A stretch of 38,252 nt of DNA from Gillisia sp. Its GTDB lineage: Bacteria > Bacteroidota > Bacteroidia > Flavobacteriales > Flavobacteriaceae. Below, piece after piece: positions 29,908-37,218 of this stretch. Position 1 is the stretch's first letter, and every line of letters starts with the position of its first letter. Under the pieces are notes generated by a model. The model searched no databases. It was not told where the DNA came from and was given only the letters and a program-made list of their open reading frames with translations. The translations under genes and the position numbers were made by a program. The stretch is taken from NCBI GenBank assembly GCA_024635675.1, contig JAGXIJ010000098.1, positions 1 to 38,252 on the forward strand. The letters are read 5' to 3'.

Positions 29908-30645
29908 ATGAAAACAATTCATATTAACTGCGATCTAGGAGAGGGCGGAAAATATGATGCGCAATTAATGCCCTTGATTTCTACATGCAACATTGCTTGT
30001 GGAGGACATGCAGGCGATGCTAAAAGTATGCTTAAAACTGTGCTGTTAGCGATGGAGAACAATGTTGAAATGGGAGCCCATCCTTCGTATCCGGATAGTG
30101 ATAATTTTGGAAGACGATCTTTAGTTATTCCCGATTATGAATTAAAAAAGTCTTTGCTAAACCAGATTCAAAACCTTCACGAAATAGTTAAAGTTCAAGG
30201 TGGAAAACTAACGCATTTAAAACCTCACGGAGCTCTTTATAATGATGCGGCAAAGGATGAAAAAATCGCCCAAATTGTACTGGATTCTGTTTTAGAATCC
30301 GGCCTGGATCTTTCACTCTATGTACCTCAGAATTCGATTATTTCGAGCTTGGCAAAAGGAAAAATACCGGTAGTTTTTGAGGCCTTCGCAGACCGTAATT
30401 ATAACTCAGATTTTAGTCTTGTTTCACGAGCCAAAAACAATGCATTGATCACTCAAAAAGAAGCAGTTTTTAAGCACCTTTTGTCGATGTTTTCTAAGGG
30501 TGAAATTGTGTGTGAAAATGATGTCAAAATACCTTCTGTAGCAGCTACTTATTGTCTTCATAGTGACACCCCAAATTCCGTAGAGATCATCAAATTTCTG
30601 GATAAGGAATTCAGTAAAATGAATATCAAAATTGCAAAGAGATGA
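29908..30645 (+). CDS. pxpA: 5-oxoprolinase subunit A (LamB/YcsF)
   Basis: 245 aa; INCDLGEGGKYDAQLMPLISTCNIACGGHAGD, MGAHPSYPDSDNFGRRS, LKPHGALYNDA, FEAFADRNYNSDFSLVSR. Confidence 0.95.
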   Translation: MKTIHINCDLGEGGKYDAQLMPLISTCNIACGGHAGDAKSMLKTVLLAMENNVEMGAHPSYPDSDNFGRRSLVIPDYELKKSLLNQIQNLHEIVKVQGGKLTHLKPHGALYNDAAKDEKIAQIVLDSVLESGLDLSLYVPQNSIISSLAKGKIPVVFEAFADRNYNSDFSLVSRAKNNALITQKEAVFKHLLSMFSKGEIVCENDVKIPSVAATYCLHSDTPNSVEIIKFLDKEFSKMNIKIAKR

Positions 30646-31376
30646 GCGCTGATTATCCACAAATAAAACCGATGGGGGACAAGGCCATTCTTATAGATTT
30701 TGAACCTAATATCGATGAAAAGTCACTCGAAAAGCTGCTGAATTTAAAAGAATTTGTTGAAAATGAATTAGTTGAAGATAAGGTTGAGGTAATTAACACA
30801 TTTTGCTCATTATTAATTATTTACACTCACACTATAGAAAACGTCTATGATAAGGTTTTAGCTATTAAAGACCTTGTTTCCAGAGCTAATATAGTAAAAA
30901 ATATCGATTCAAAGATTTTTGATATCCCCGTGTGTTATGAGGAAGAATTCGGACTGGATCTGGAGTATATTTCCAAAGATAAAAACCTTAAAATTCCTGA
31001 GATAATTAAAATTCACACGGCACCGGTTTACACGGTTTATTTCATCGGATTTCTGCCCGGATTTTTATACCTGGGAGGCCTTGATGAGAGGTTGGTAATT
31101 TCAAGAAAAATTAGCCCTAGAATGAAGGTCGAAAAAGGTGCTGTTGGGATAGGTGAAAATCAGACCGGAATTTATCCAAAAACCAGCCCTGGAGGATGGC
31201 AAATTATAGGAAGTTCTCCAGTGTCTTTTTTCGATAAAAATAGCAACCCGCCATGTGAGATTTTAGCTGGAGATAAGGTGAGATTTTATTCAATTTCAAA
31301 ACCGGAATATCTTCAAATTTCGAAGAAAATAGAACAAGGGAAATTTCAATTAAAAAGTGAAAAATATCATGGGTGA
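30642..31376 (+). CDS. pxpB: 5-oxoprolinase subunit B (KipI-like)
   Basis: 244 aa; IPVCYEEEFGLDLEYISKDKNL, FIGFLPGFLYLGGLDERL, GAVGIGENQTGIYPKTSPGGWQIIG. Confidence 0.93.
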   Translation: MSADYPQIKPMGDKAILIDFEPNIDEKSLEKLLNLKEFVENELVEDKVEVINTFCSLLIIYTHTIENVYDKVLAIKDLVSRANIVKNIDSKIFDIPVCYEEEFGLDLEYISKDKNLKIPEIIKIHTAPVYTVYFIGFLPGFLYLGGLDERLVISRKISPRMKVEKGAVGIGENQTGIYPKTSPGGWQIIGSSPVSFFDKNSNPPCEILAGDKVRFYSISKPEYLQISKKIEQGKFQLKSEKYHG

Positions 31377-32229
31377 GATAGCCGTTTTACTCCCGGGTTT
31401 ATATTCGACTATTCAGGATATGGGAAGACTTAATTTTAGAAAATTTGGAGTGCCTCTAAGTGGAGTTATGGATTCTTTTGCTGCCAAAAAAGCTAACCTT
31501 CTTTTATCGAATTCAGAGTTTTCTCCTGTCATGGAAATAACCCAACTGGGTCCTAAATTAAAATTTTCCGGGCCTACGCTAATTTCAATTTGTGGTGCGT
31601 TCTTGAGCCCTAAAATAAATGATGAGCTTGTTAATAATAATAAACCACTTTCAATTTACAAGGGAGATGTACTATCCTTTGGGAAAAGAATTATAGGATG
31701 TAGAGCATACCTTGCTATATCCGGTGGTTTTAATTCTGAAAAGGTGCTGGGGAGTGCCAGCTGGTATCATGGAATTACAGAGAGGGGACTATTACAAAAA
31801 GGGAGCCTACTTAAATTCACTAATTTTAATAGCCCATCTTATAATTTAAACTCGAGTATAAAAGTTGATACCAAATATATAAGTGATGTGAAGGTAAAGG
31901 TTTTTAAAGGGCCGGAATATGAATTGCTTACAATTTCTCAGCAAAAATCCCTTTTAGGGTTGGGGTTTAGTATAGATCTAAATAATAACAGGATGGCCAT
32001 TCAACTAAAAGAAGTTTTAGAAAACGAACTTAAACCTATAATTACCGGTCCGGTACTGCCGGGTACAGTTCAGTTAACGCCATCGGGAAAAATAATTATT
32101 TTAATGCGCGATTGTCAAACTACAGGTGGCTACCCAAGAATATTGCAACTTAGTGAAAATGGAATGAATACACTGGCGCAAAAAGTTGTTGGGGAAGCTA
32201 TCAAGTTTCAGTTAATTGAAATAAATTGA
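31357..32229 (+). CDS. pxpC: 5-oxoprolinase subunit C (KipA-like; biotin-dependent carboxyltransferase family)
   Basis: 290 aa; GLYSTIQDMGRLNFRKFGVPLSGVMDSFAAKKANLLLSN, YLAISGGFN, PVLPGTVQLTPSGKIIILMRDCQTTGGYPRI. The true start may be ATG 31369. Confidence 0.93.
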   Translation: MKNIMGEIAVLLPGLYSTIQDMGRLNFRKFGVPLSGVMDSFAAKKANLLLSNSEFSPVMEITQLGPKLKFSGPTLISICGAFLSPKINDELVNNNKPLSIYKGDVLSFGKRIIGCRAYLAISGGFNSEKVLGSASWYHGITERGLLQKGSLLKFTNFNSPSYNLNSSIKVDTKYISDVKVKVFKGPEYELLTISQQKSLLGLGFSIDLNNNRMAIQLKEVLENELKPIITGPVLPGTVQLTPSGKIIILMRDCQTTGGYPRILQLSENGMNTLAQKVVGEAIKFQLIEIN

Positions 32230-32236
32230 AGAAGTT

Positions 32237-32430
32237 CACGTTTAAGAAATGACACAGGGTTAAAATAAAAAAAAGTGTCAATTAAACGTGGTTCAAAGAT
32301 CTAAAGCCCTACCTAAAAATCGATTTACACTTTTAACGACACTTTTTTAACCCTAACTTTTTAAGCTAATTAAATTAATACTCAAATTTAGGTGTGAAAC
32401 GGAGGTTGTACAAGGGGAAAAACCCCCTTT
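32237..32430 (+). ncRNA. Candidate structured RNA unit 1 (divergent) of a tandem array
   Basis: Long-range stem AGGGTTAA..AAGTGTC (32256-32279) with GACACTT..TTAACCCT (32338-32354); loop motif GCCCTACCTAAAAATCGATTTACAC; terminal hairpin CAAGGGGAAAAACCCCCTTT (32411-32430). Confidence 0.5.
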
Positions 32431-32436
32431 CTTGAT

Positions 32437-32661
32437 GGTCTCATTTTTGATGAAACCTATTAAGTAAACTACTATTCCACAACTTATATTAGGAATGAAA
32501 TAAAAAGGGTGTCGTTTTTGTGTATTTAGATCTTTTATCGACCCCACCCAATAATAGATCACACATCTACGACACTTCTTTTTTTTAACACTTAAAGCGT
32601 TTATTTCAATCCAAAAGTACTTTCCTGCCAGAAGCCTTACAAGGGGCTTTTTCCCTTTTTT
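32437..32661 (+). ncRNA. Candidate structured RNA unit 2 of a tandem array
   Basis: 5' hairpin GGTCTCATTTTTGATGAAACC (32437-32457); stem GTGTCGT..ACGACAC; loop CCCCACCCAATAATAGATCACACA; terminal hairpin AAGGGGCTTTTTCCCTTTTTT. Confidence 0.6.
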
Positions 32662-32664
32662 AAC

Positions 32665-32890
32665 GGTCTTAATTTTGACGAGACCTATTAAGAAAGAATT
32701 ATTAACCTATAGCTTATGTTAGGAATGAAATAAAGAAGTGTCGTTTTTGTGTTTATAATTTTCTTATCGGCCCCACCCAATAATAGATCACACATCTACG
32801 GCACTTCTTTTTTTTAACACTTAAAGCGTTTATTTCAATCCAAAAGTACTTTCCTACCAGAAGCCTTACAAGGGGCTTTTTCCCTTTTTT
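32665..32890 (+). ncRNA. Candidate structured RNA unit 3 of a tandem array
   Basis: 5' hairpin GGTCTTAATTTTGACGAGACC (32665-32685); stem GAAGTGTCGT..ACGGCACTTC; loop CCCCACCCAATAATAGATCACACA; terminal hairpin AAGGGGCTTTTTCCCTTTTTT (32870-32890). Confidence 0.6.
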
Positions 32891-33098
32891 ATAGATTTAT
32901 ATTATAATCAAATTAAAAATTTTATTCAAAAGAGTTTGAAAGAAAAGTGCCGACTTGCAAATTGAATTATTAAAAGCCCTATCTAATAATAACTCACACA
33001 AAACCAGCACTTTTTAGTCTTTATCACTTTAGATAAACTAAAATGTTAGTACAACATTAAATTTAGCTTTACAGTTCCTCAAGGGGATTTTTCCCCTA
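32891..33098 (+). ncRNA. Candidate structured RNA unit 4 (divergent) of a tandem array
   Basis: Stem AAAAGTGC..GCACTTTT; loop GCCCTATCTAATAATAACTCACACA; terminal hairpin AAGGGGATTTTTCCCCT (33081-33097). Confidence 0.5.
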
Positions 33099-33192
33099 TT
33101 TGACTTCGTTATTCCAATTTTGTTACATAAAAAATCTATTTTTAACAAAAATTATTGACTAATGAATCTTTTATTAATAGAAATTCAATAAT

Positions 33193-33567
33193 ATGGGTAA
33201 AAAAATTACAGTTGCAAAGGCAAAACAATTACAAAAAAAATGGTGGAATACCAGATTAAATGTTACCACAAATGGTAAAAAACATGAAGATACCTGCCAG
33301 TTTTATTTTACAGTAGATGAACTTCAAACATTCTTGGCCGAGGTAAAGACCAAGTCTTTACAGCAAGGTGTGGAAACTCCAGGAATAAATATCTGGTTTG
33401 GGGCTTATGATGCTACCGCAACAGAACCTAGTTTGGCTACGGTATTTTTTGCGGCAACCAAAAGAGTAAAGTCTGATGATCCTGAGTTGGAATACGAAGA
33501 TGTTGCTAATGATGAGATAGAACCCTTTAATGATGGTAGCGGATTATGGCCTCCTGGAGAATATTAA
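33193..33567 (+). CDS. Uncharacterised 124-aa protein with conserved-looking GLWPPGEY C-terminus
   Basis: Open ATG-TAA frame; its C-terminal ~26 aa is repeated at 34521-34607 and, more loosely, at 34319-34390, supporting the reading frame. Confidence 0.8.
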   Translation: MGKKITVAKAKQLQKKWWNTRLNVTTNGKKHEDTCQFYFTVDELQTFLAEVKTKSLQQGVETPGINIWFGAYDATATEPSLATVFFAATKRVKSDDPELEYEDVANDEIEPFNDGSGLWPPGEY

Positions 33568-33582
33568 ATTCCACAAAATAAT

Positions 33583-34332
33583 ATGCTGGATTTTATAATA
33601 GAAAACAAAATTTATGTTACTTATATATTTGAATTAATTGCAGCCTTAAGTGGTAGTTATTATTTAATTAAAACTCCAAACGCACGAAAGGAAATTATAT
33701 ATTTCTCATGGTTTTTATGGTTTGTGCTTCTGGTAGACCTTAGTGGGGCATACGCTCTATGGGCTTATTTTGATGATTACAAAACCTTTCCTTTTTTGGA
33801 AGATTCATTATTTACTCGAAATGTCTGGTTGTATAATTGGCTTAATCTTATAAGCATTTCATTTTATAGTTATCTTATTATCAAACAGATTATAAGAATT
33901 AAGTATAAAGGAATTTTAAAATTCGCTTTAGTTGGTTTTATACTGCTTGGGATATTCAAACTCACAAGTTCAGATCAATTATTCTACCGCTATGATATGT
34001 CCATTAAATTCGTGGGAGCATTGTTACTAATAATTGCAATTGGCATCTATTATTTTGAACTACTAATGAGTGATCAAATTTTGGATATAAAAAAGAATTT
34101 ACTTTTTTATATTTCTGTTGGTGTTATTATTTGGCATCTGTGCGTATTACCAATTCAACTTTATAGCGTTTATTTTTCCGTCGAAAATGTTGACTTTATC
34201 ATGATGTATGCTGCTATTTTAAGGTATTGCAACATATTTATGTATGGAATATTTTCATTTGCATTTATATATTGTGCGAATGGGAAGTCCAATTCAAAAA
34301 ACTTAGGAGGTGTAAAAAATGCGGAAAAATAA
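33583..34332 (+). CDS. Uncharacterised integral membrane protein, about 7 TM segments (copy 1)
   Basis: 249 aa with seven hydrophobic segments; strongly similar to the 254-aa protein at 34624-35388. Confidence 0.85.
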   Translation: MLDFIIENKIYVTYIFELIAALSGSYYLIKTPNARKEIIYFSWFLWFVLLVDLSGAYALWAYFDDYKTFPFLEDSLFTRNVWLYNWLNLISISFYSYLIIKQIIRIKYKGILKFALVGFILLGIFKLTSSDQLFYRYDMSIKFVGALLLIIAIGIYYFELLMSDQILDIKKNLLFYISVGVIIWHLCVLPIQLYSVYFSVENVDFIMMYAAILRYCNIFMYGIFSFAFIYCANGKSNSKNLGGVKNAEK

Positions 34333-34390
34333 TTACGATATAGAGCCAATGAATATAACTAGTGGAGGTAATCCTCCCAAAGAATTTTAA
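34319..34390 (+). CDS. Short ORF (23 aa) homologous to the tail of the 124-aa protein; microprotein or remnant
   Basis: MRKNNYDIEPMNITSGGNPPKEF, compare DEIEPFNDGSGLWPPGEY; preceded by an AGGAGG sequence; stop overlaps the next ATG (TAATG). Confidence 0.45.
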   Translation: MRKNNYDIEPMNITSGGNPPKEF

Positions 34391-34560
34391 TGGATATAAA
34401 TATTTTTCTTACTATTCTGCTAGAAGGTTGTTGTGCGATTGCGGGATTTTATTACATAAATAAAAATTCAGAAAATAAGTCAAATAAACTTTTGACTTAT
34501 TTTTTGCTTTTCATCAAAAAATGGAGTTGGAATTTAAACATATTACCAATGATACTATAG
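34390..34560 (+). pseudogene. Truncated 7-TM protein (N-terminal region only)
   Basis: MDINIFLTILLEGCCAIAGFYYINKNSENKSNKLLTYFLLFIKKWSW... aligns with MLDFIIENKIYVTYIFELIAALSGSYYLIKTPNARKEIIYFSWFLWF of the intact copies, then is interrupted. Confidence 0.6.
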
Positions 34561-34607
34561 AACCATTTAATAAAGGTGGTGGATTATGGCCCCCAGGAGA
34601 ATATTAA
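34521..34607 (+). pseudogene. Truncated duplicate (C-terminal 28 aa) of the 124-aa protein
   Basis: MELEFKHITNDTIEPFNKGGGLWPPGEY*, compare ...ELEYEDVANDEIEPFNDGSGLWPPGEY* at 33193-33567. Confidence 0.7.
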
Positions 34608-34623
34608 ATTATAGAAGAAATAC

Positions 34624-35388
34624 ATGCTGGATTTTATAATTGAACACAAAATATATGTAGGTTATATATTTGAATTAATTGCGGCCTTAAGTGGAGGTTA
34701 TTACTTATTGAAAACACCAAATGTGCAGAGTGAAATTAAATATTTTTCTTGGTTTTTATGGTATGTCTTTTTGTTAGATTTTAGTAGTTTGTATGCATTG
34801 TGGGCATTTTTTGATGATTATAAAACATTTCCATTTTTAGAAGATTCTTTATTTACTCGAAATGTATGGTTACACAACTGGAATCATTTGATAAGTCTTT
34901 CATTTTATATTTTTCTATTTATTAAACAACTTAGGATACTTAGTTATAAAAGAATTTTAAAGTTTGCTTTGCTTTTTTTTATACTATTTGGAATATTTAA
35001 TTTGACAAGTTCTAATCAGTTATTCTTTACCTACGATATGTCGATTCTTATTGTAGGGGTATTATTGCTAATTATCGCTATTGCCAGTTATTATTTTGAA
35101 CTGCTAATGAGTGACCAAGTTTTAGATTTTAAGAGGAATTTATTGTTTTACACTTCTGTGGGCCTTCTCATTTGGCACCTTTGTGTGCCACCAATTCAAA
35201 TTTATAGTGCTTACTTTTCATTTGAAAATGCAGATTTTATTAAAATGCATAACACTATTTTAAGGTATAGCAATATTTTTATGTATGGCATGTTTTCATT
35301 TGGGTTTATTTATTGTGCGCAGCAAAAACAACTTTCAGAGTTTGCAAAAAAAAGAATGCTTGATAAACCAGAAATCAGAGATTTTTGA
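34624..35388 (+). CDS. Uncharacterised integral membrane protein, about 7 TM segments (copy 2)
   Basis: 254 aa paralog of 33583-34332 (shared MLDFIIE.KIYV.YIFELIAALSG.YYL.KTPN, FFDDYKTFPFLEDSLFTRNVWL.NW, YYFELLMSDQ.LD). Confidence 0.85.
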   Translation: MLDFIIEHKIYVGYIFELIAALSGGYYLLKTPNVQSEIKYFSWFLWYVFLLDFSSLYALWAFFDDYKTFPFLEDSLFTRNVWLHNWNHLISLSFYIFLFIKQLRILSYKRILKFALLFFILFGIFNLTSSNQLFFTYDMSILIVGVLLLIIAIASYYFELLMSDQVLDFKRNLLFYTSVGLLIWHLCVPPIQIYSAYFSFENADFIKMHNTILRYSNIFMYGMFSFGFIYCAQQKQLSEFAKKRMLDKPEIRDF

Positions 35389-35543
35389 GTTTCTAGAAGA
35401 AAGGATTAAGGAAATAGTTATAGGTTCGTCTAGGACTTGAGTATGGTTTTTCTAAAAATATACTTATCAGTACTAGTTCCTGTATTGGGATAAAATAAAA
35501 TCCTTAAAAAAACCGTAAACTTGTATAAAATTAACAGGATTAC

Positions 35544-36350
35544 ATGCTTGCCAAAGAAGAACTTTTACTAATTGTTTACTTTATCGTGGTTATTTTATTC
35601 CTGACCAGTTTTGCGATTATTTTCTTTATTACTTTCCAAAAACGTAAGAATAAATTGCTCCAGGAAAAATTTGAAGCCGAAACCCGTTTCGAAAATGAGT
35701 TGGCACAATCTAAAATTGAGATCCAGGAACAAACCCTTAAAAATGTAAGTTGGGAACTTCATGATAATATCGGGCAACTCCTCTCTGTTGCAAATATGCA
35801 ATTGAATATATTGTCGGGTTCCATAGATGCTTCAGCTAAACAATCTGTTAAAGATATTAAGGAAGTGGTGGCCAGTTCCTTACAAGAAGTGAGATCCTTA
35901 TCTAAATCGCTTAATAATGAAGTGGTTGGATATAGCGGAATAGAGGCTTCTATAAAAAATGAATTATTGCGATTTGAACGTCTTAATAATCTTGAAACTG
36001 AAATTAATAGTAGTGGGGAACCCTTCGAAATTATCGACAAAGATTCTATTATACTCTTTAGAATAATTCAAGAATTTTTCTCCAATGTCATTAAGCATGC
36101 CCATGCCACTAAAATTCAAGTGAACATACAATACTTTCATGAAGAGTTACAAATTGAGATAAGAGACAACGGGCAAGGTTTTAATACAGAAGAAGTTACT
36201 AAAAGTTCTGGTTTGCTTAATATGGAAAGTCGGGCAGCACTTATAAATACTAAGTTTAGCTTAAATTCTATACAAGGAGAAGGTACATCCTTAATTCTAA
36301 ATCACCCATTAAAGCCCTCGCTATATGAAAAAAACGATACTAATCGTTGA
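35544..36350 (+). CDS. NarX/DegS-type sensor histidine kinase with a single N-terminal TM and no recognisable sensor domain
   Basis: 268 aa; hydrophobic N-terminus, HisKA_3 motif NVSWELHDNIGQLLSVANMQLN, HATPase region FFSNVIKHAHATKIQV, IEIRDNGQGFN, GLLNMESRAALI. Confidence 0.93.
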   Translation: MLAKEELLLIVYFIVVILFLTSFAIIFFITFQKRKNKLLQEKFEAETRFENELAQSKIEIQEQTLKNVSWELHDNIGQLLSVANMQLNILSGSIDASAKQSVKDIKEVVASSLQEVRSLSKSLNNEVVGYSGIEASIKNELLRFERLNNLETEINSSGEPFEIIDKDSIILFRIIQEFFSNVIKHAHATKIQVNIQYFHEELQIEIRDNGQGFNTEEVTKSSGLLNMESRAALINTKFSLNSIQGEGTSLILNHPLKPSLYEKNDTNR

Positions 36351-36954
36351 TGATCACACTCTGTTCGCACAATCGCTTCAAGGCCTTTTAAATTCCTTTC
36401 AGGAATATGAGGTGATCAATGTTTTTAAGCATGGACAGGAATTGGTGGACTATTTTAATGCAAATAAAAAACGCCCCGATATCTTGTTGTTAGACATTCG
36501 AATGCCGGTAATGGATGGATTGGCTACTATGTCCTGGTTAAAAGAAAATTTCCCTAATCAAAAGACCTTAGCCTTAACAATGGAACATGATGAGGAGACC
36601 ATTATTAAAATGATAAGGATGGGATGTAGAGGATACTTGTTAAAAGATATTGAACCAGATGAATTCTTGTATGCCTTGGAATCTGTGGCTACCAGCGGGT
36701 ATTATTTTAGCAAGGAAGTTGTAGAAGTAATGGACCATCCATCCCCTAAAAATTATGGAAATCTAAGTGATCGTGAAATGGAATTCTTAAACTATTCCTG
36801 TTCTGAGAAAACATATAAAGAGGTTGCCGAGGAAATGAATTTAAGCCCAAAGACTATAGATAACTATCGGGAAAGTGTTTTTTCTAAACTTCAAGTGAAA
36901 AGTAGGGTAGGAATGGTGCTTTTTGCCGTGAAGAATGATATTGTAAGGCTTTAA
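36325..36954 (+). CDS. NarL/LuxR-family response regulator
   Basis: 209 aa; KKTILIVDDHTLFAQSLQGLL, DILLLDIRMPVMDGL, GCRGYLLKDIEPDEFL; HTH LSDREMEFLNYSCSEKTYKEVAEEMNLSPKTIDNYRESVFSKL. Confidence 0.95.
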   Translation: MKKTILIVDDHTLFAQSLQGLLNSFQEYEVINVFKHGQELVDYFNANKKRPDILLLDIRMPVMDGLATMSWLKENFPNQKTLALTMEHDEETIIKMIRMGCRGYLLKDIEPDEFLYALESVATSGYYFSKEVVEVMDHPSPKNYGNLSDREMEFLNYSCSEKTYKEVAEEMNLSPKTIDNYRESVFSKLQVKSRVGMVLFAVKNDIVRL

Positions 36955-37010
36955 GTTTTTTATCATTCAGATCTCGATTACTATTTGAACAGAATGCAAT
37001 TTAACTTTTT

Positions 37011-37098
37011 TGTCATTCCGACGGAGGAGGAATCTCTAACATGAGAATCTTCCTTTGCTGAGATTCTTCAATGCACTACGTTCCATTCAGAATGACAG
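37011..37098. repeat. Intergenic imperfect palindromic repeat, copy 1
   Basis: TGTCATTCCGACGGAGGAGGAATCTC ... GAGATTCTTC ... TTCAGAATGACAG; ends are inverted complements. Confidence 0.8.
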
Positions 37099-37108
37099 AT
37101 ACGTTTTT

Positions 37109-37200
37109 GTCATTCCGACGGAGGAGGAATCTCTAACACGAAATTTTCTCCTTTGAGATTCTTCAATGCACTACACTACTCCCGATAACTTTCGGGACAG
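37109..37200. repeat. Intergenic palindromic repeat, copy 2 (3' end replaced by a CCCGATAACTTTCGGG hairpin)
   Basis: GTCATTCCGACGGAGGAGGAATCTCTAAC ... GAGATTCTTCAATGCACTACACTACTCCCGATAACTTTCGGGACAG. Confidence 0.7.
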
Positions 37201-37218
37201 AATCGCATCGTGTTCGTT

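Noticed and set aside
32353-32562. 69-aa minus-strand ORF in the ORF track
   Set aside because: Spans the hairpins and repeats of RNA-like units 1-2, low-complexity product, no recognisable domain; most likely a chance ORF.
32237-33098. CRISPR array or retron-type ncRNA
   Set aside because: No short identical direct repeats with unique spacers, no cas genes, and no reverse transcriptase in the window.
33120-33144. Possible promoter TTG..TATTTTTA before the 124-aa gene
   Set aside because: Spacer of about 14 bp is shorter than the usual Bacteroidota range and the -7 box ends in A; not enough support.
32237-33567. Type III toxin-antitoxin (tandem RNA repeats upstream of a toxin gene)
   Set aside because: Repeats are about 230 bp, each with its own terminator, rather than short tandem antitoxin repeats, and the 124-aa protein does not resemble ToxN/CptN/TenpN. 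Kept only as a remote alternative.
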